Assembly: GCA_008694505.1 (NCBI GenBank) | Contig: VZDJ01004378.1 | Span: 22,823,689-22,887,688, forward strand | Direction: 5' to 3' | Length of the DNA stretch: 64,000 nucleotides | From: Cyanoderma ruficeps | Taxonomy: Eukaryota > Chordata > Aves > Passeriformes > Timaliidae | Shown: one piece after another, positions 62,183 through 64,000 of the stretch | How positions within the stretch are numbered: the stretch's first letter is position 1 | Layout of the letters: every line of letters begins with the position of its first letter | Notes under the pieces: generated by a model | Told to the model about the DNA's origin: nothing | Database searches by the model: none | What the model saw: the letters and a program-made list of their open reading frames with translations, nothing else | Translations under genes and position numbers: made by a program

Positions 62183-64000
62183 AGATGCTCATCAGGGTTC
62201 AGTATTCTACTGCATGCTATAATCTAGAACTTTTGACAGATTACATAAGAAGCTGAGTATATCCTGAGGTTGCTACCTGTCCACAGAAGTTACAAGTGCT
62301 CAGAAATTTTGCATCAAAAATTCTGGCCTGGGGTTTTTTGCTTTTTGGTGGGTTTTTTTTTTTTTGTTTTTGGTTTGTTTTTTTNTTTGTTTTTTTTTCC
62401 ATTTTGTTCATGTGCTTTATAAAAAGCCAATGGTTCAGCAAAATAAAGAATATCTTGCATAGGAAAAAATTCATCAATATAATTTTCTCAGGTGACATTA
62501 CCTCACTTTTCAACTGTTGTTTTAGATATTTCTATACCATTATTGCCTATAGTTGTTTAGGCTCTTTCTTTCCATATTGAGGATTTCCAGACCTGAGTTA
62601 TATCAAATGCTTCCCTTTTACCTGCAAGAGTAAAAATTGATAATGAACTGACTAAAATATTAGCTGGTCTTTGTTTAAACTATACAATTTATGATCCAAA
62701 TTGTAATACTAAGTACTAGTTACTCTGAAAGCTGCATATTTTGGGCAGAAAGAATCTGTTCAATAGTAGTTTTCCTCCTGGGCTGAAATTGCAAAAGTAT
62801 CTCACACTATCAGTGAAAAGATGCCCTGTGAAACTGTCTTTCTTAGGTGCATTCTTGAGACAATTCAACTTATATTTCATCAATCTATTTCCAATCTCTT
62901 TTTATTACTCTTGACCAGCCTCTAAGGATCTCATTAATAATTAGATATTAGGTTATGAAAGTCTGCCTGCTTTTTTAAAATTTATTATATTTAAAGTACG
63001 TGGTTGTAAAGTCAGAATTCTCAGAGTGTATGAATGTATAGAAAGAATCTGTTCCAAGTTCAAAGTTATATATGGTGTAGGAGAAAACAAAATTTGATAT
63101 ATATTGTTATAAGTCTTCAACAACCCTAACTGAGACTGTGAGTAGCATTATATGATATATTGTTTCACTTTACGACTACATTACAACAATAAAATAATAA
63201 AAAATAATTTTTCCAATTGATTTCTATTGGCATTTTCATCTCAAAATTATCCATGATTAATTTTCTTATATAAAACATTCCAATTTGTATACTTTCTGAG
63301 GTTTTTTAATGCTTTTGCTTGCAATTCCCTGCTGCTATACTGTACATGGGTTTATGTCACATGAAATTAAAAGAACTGGAAAATTGCCCTTTGAATGATG
63401 TTAATTTCTGCTCAGATCTCAAATTAATTATATTTTATTTACATGATGTCTGAAACAAAGCCACTTTCAGTTAGTAAGAGTTGACTCATTACTAAGAAAA
63501 CTGATTTTAGATGAAGGTTTTAGTGTTTAGGTTAACCCTAGGTAGAACCAGGAATCAATTACCAAGGGTTATCATCGATATGAAGGAAAACAAATCCACC
63601 TTTGAGCTATATTATAAAAGTCGCTTTCTTTCCCACAAGCAATACTATTTGGAGTTAATTTATAATTTTTTGTAGCAGCAGGCTTGAGGATCTCACAGGA
63701 TAGGACAGTTTACTAAATAGGGATTACATGATATTTCTCGATATATCAAGGGGCAATTCAGAAGTTTAGTTTGTGTCAGTATTAAATACAGCTACTTCTA
63801 TTTGCACAAATCCTGAGATTTTTGTCAGAATTGCTGTTTCTGCCTTACCAAAATCCTCATAGGTTTTGAGAAATAGCTTTCTGTGATAAGGAATAAAGCA
63901 GTGATAGCACAATAGCTTGATCTGTGAGGGCAAGATTGGTCTCTTATTCACAGAGTGACTTCAAATTGCCAGAAGGGACTGACTGCTGTAAAGTGTCTTT
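62183..64000. other. AT-rich DNA, no supported gene
   Basis: Apart from the T/G tract, no gene, repeat family or terminus was recognised up to the window end. Confidence 0.6.
62331..62400. repeat. T/G-rich low-complexity tract with one N
   Basis: Long T runs broken by G, GG or GTTTTTGG, with an ambiguous base at 62385. The poly-Phe/Lys open frames across it are artefacts. Confidence 0.92.

Noticed and set aside
1..64000. CRISPR arrays, bacterial operons, tRNA or rRNA genes
   Set aside because: The content is clearly vertebrate. No regularly spaced repeats with unique spacers, no cloverleaf with A/B boxes and no rRNA motifs were seen.

Overview
The window looks like vertebrate, specifically avian and probably songbird, nuclear DNA. 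It is AT-rich and holds no gene I can support. The evidence for a bird is the repeat content: 5'-truncated CR1 LINE copies, two of them ending in the ATTCTATGA-type 3' terminus and the others matching internal CR1 sequence, and several endogenous-retrovirus LTRs of the types common in bird genomes. The longest open frame, 172 codons at 61574-62092, has no recognisable domain and lies beside a CR1. The window is best read as a gene desert or the inside of a very large intron. There are no operons, CRISPR arrays, tRNAs, rRNAs or prokaryotic features, and family assignments come from recall, not database searches.

Layout. 1-2.7 kb is unannotated AT-rich DNA. 2.7-3.6 kb is an LTR-derived block. 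Inside it sits a 365-bp element bounded by inverted termini (TGTCCTGG...CCAGGACA), which carries three perfect 17-bp repeats and a G-quadruplex-type run. 3.6-26.9 kb is almost free of recognisable young repeats; it has a GC-richer patch at 7.55-7.93 kb and an assembly gap at 17446-17607. 26.9-27.7 kb has a poly(A)-tailed, retroposition-like segment directly followed by a plus-strand LTR. 27.7-37 kb is mostly featureless, with small tandem duplications and microsatellites and a GC-rich block at 31.77-32.1 kb.

37-62 kb is the retroelement-rich half. It opens with a coding-like, apparently frameshifted segment at 37.03-37.28 kb. A CR1 at 37.85-38.87 kb is split by a complete 485-bp solo LTR with a perfect 6-bp target duplication. 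At 42.57-43.33 kb is an LTR with readable promoter architecture, a ~100-bp U3 tandem duplication and a three-unit U5 tandem repeat. Further copies are CR1s at 47.54-48.2 kb (minus), 50.14-50.29 kb (plus) and 61.1-61.65 kb (minus), an ERVL-type LTR at 50.77-51.52 kb (minus), another LTR-like segment starting at 51.57 kb, and a short LTR with a primer-binding-site-like motif at 54.48-54.67 kb.

No genes act together here, so the biology is mobile-element history plus possible distal regulatory DNA. I found no convincing undescribed system. The observations most worth a second look are the nested, datable insertions, the LTR with duplicated U3 and U5 modules, the short inverted-terminus element, and the coding-like relic at 37 kb.
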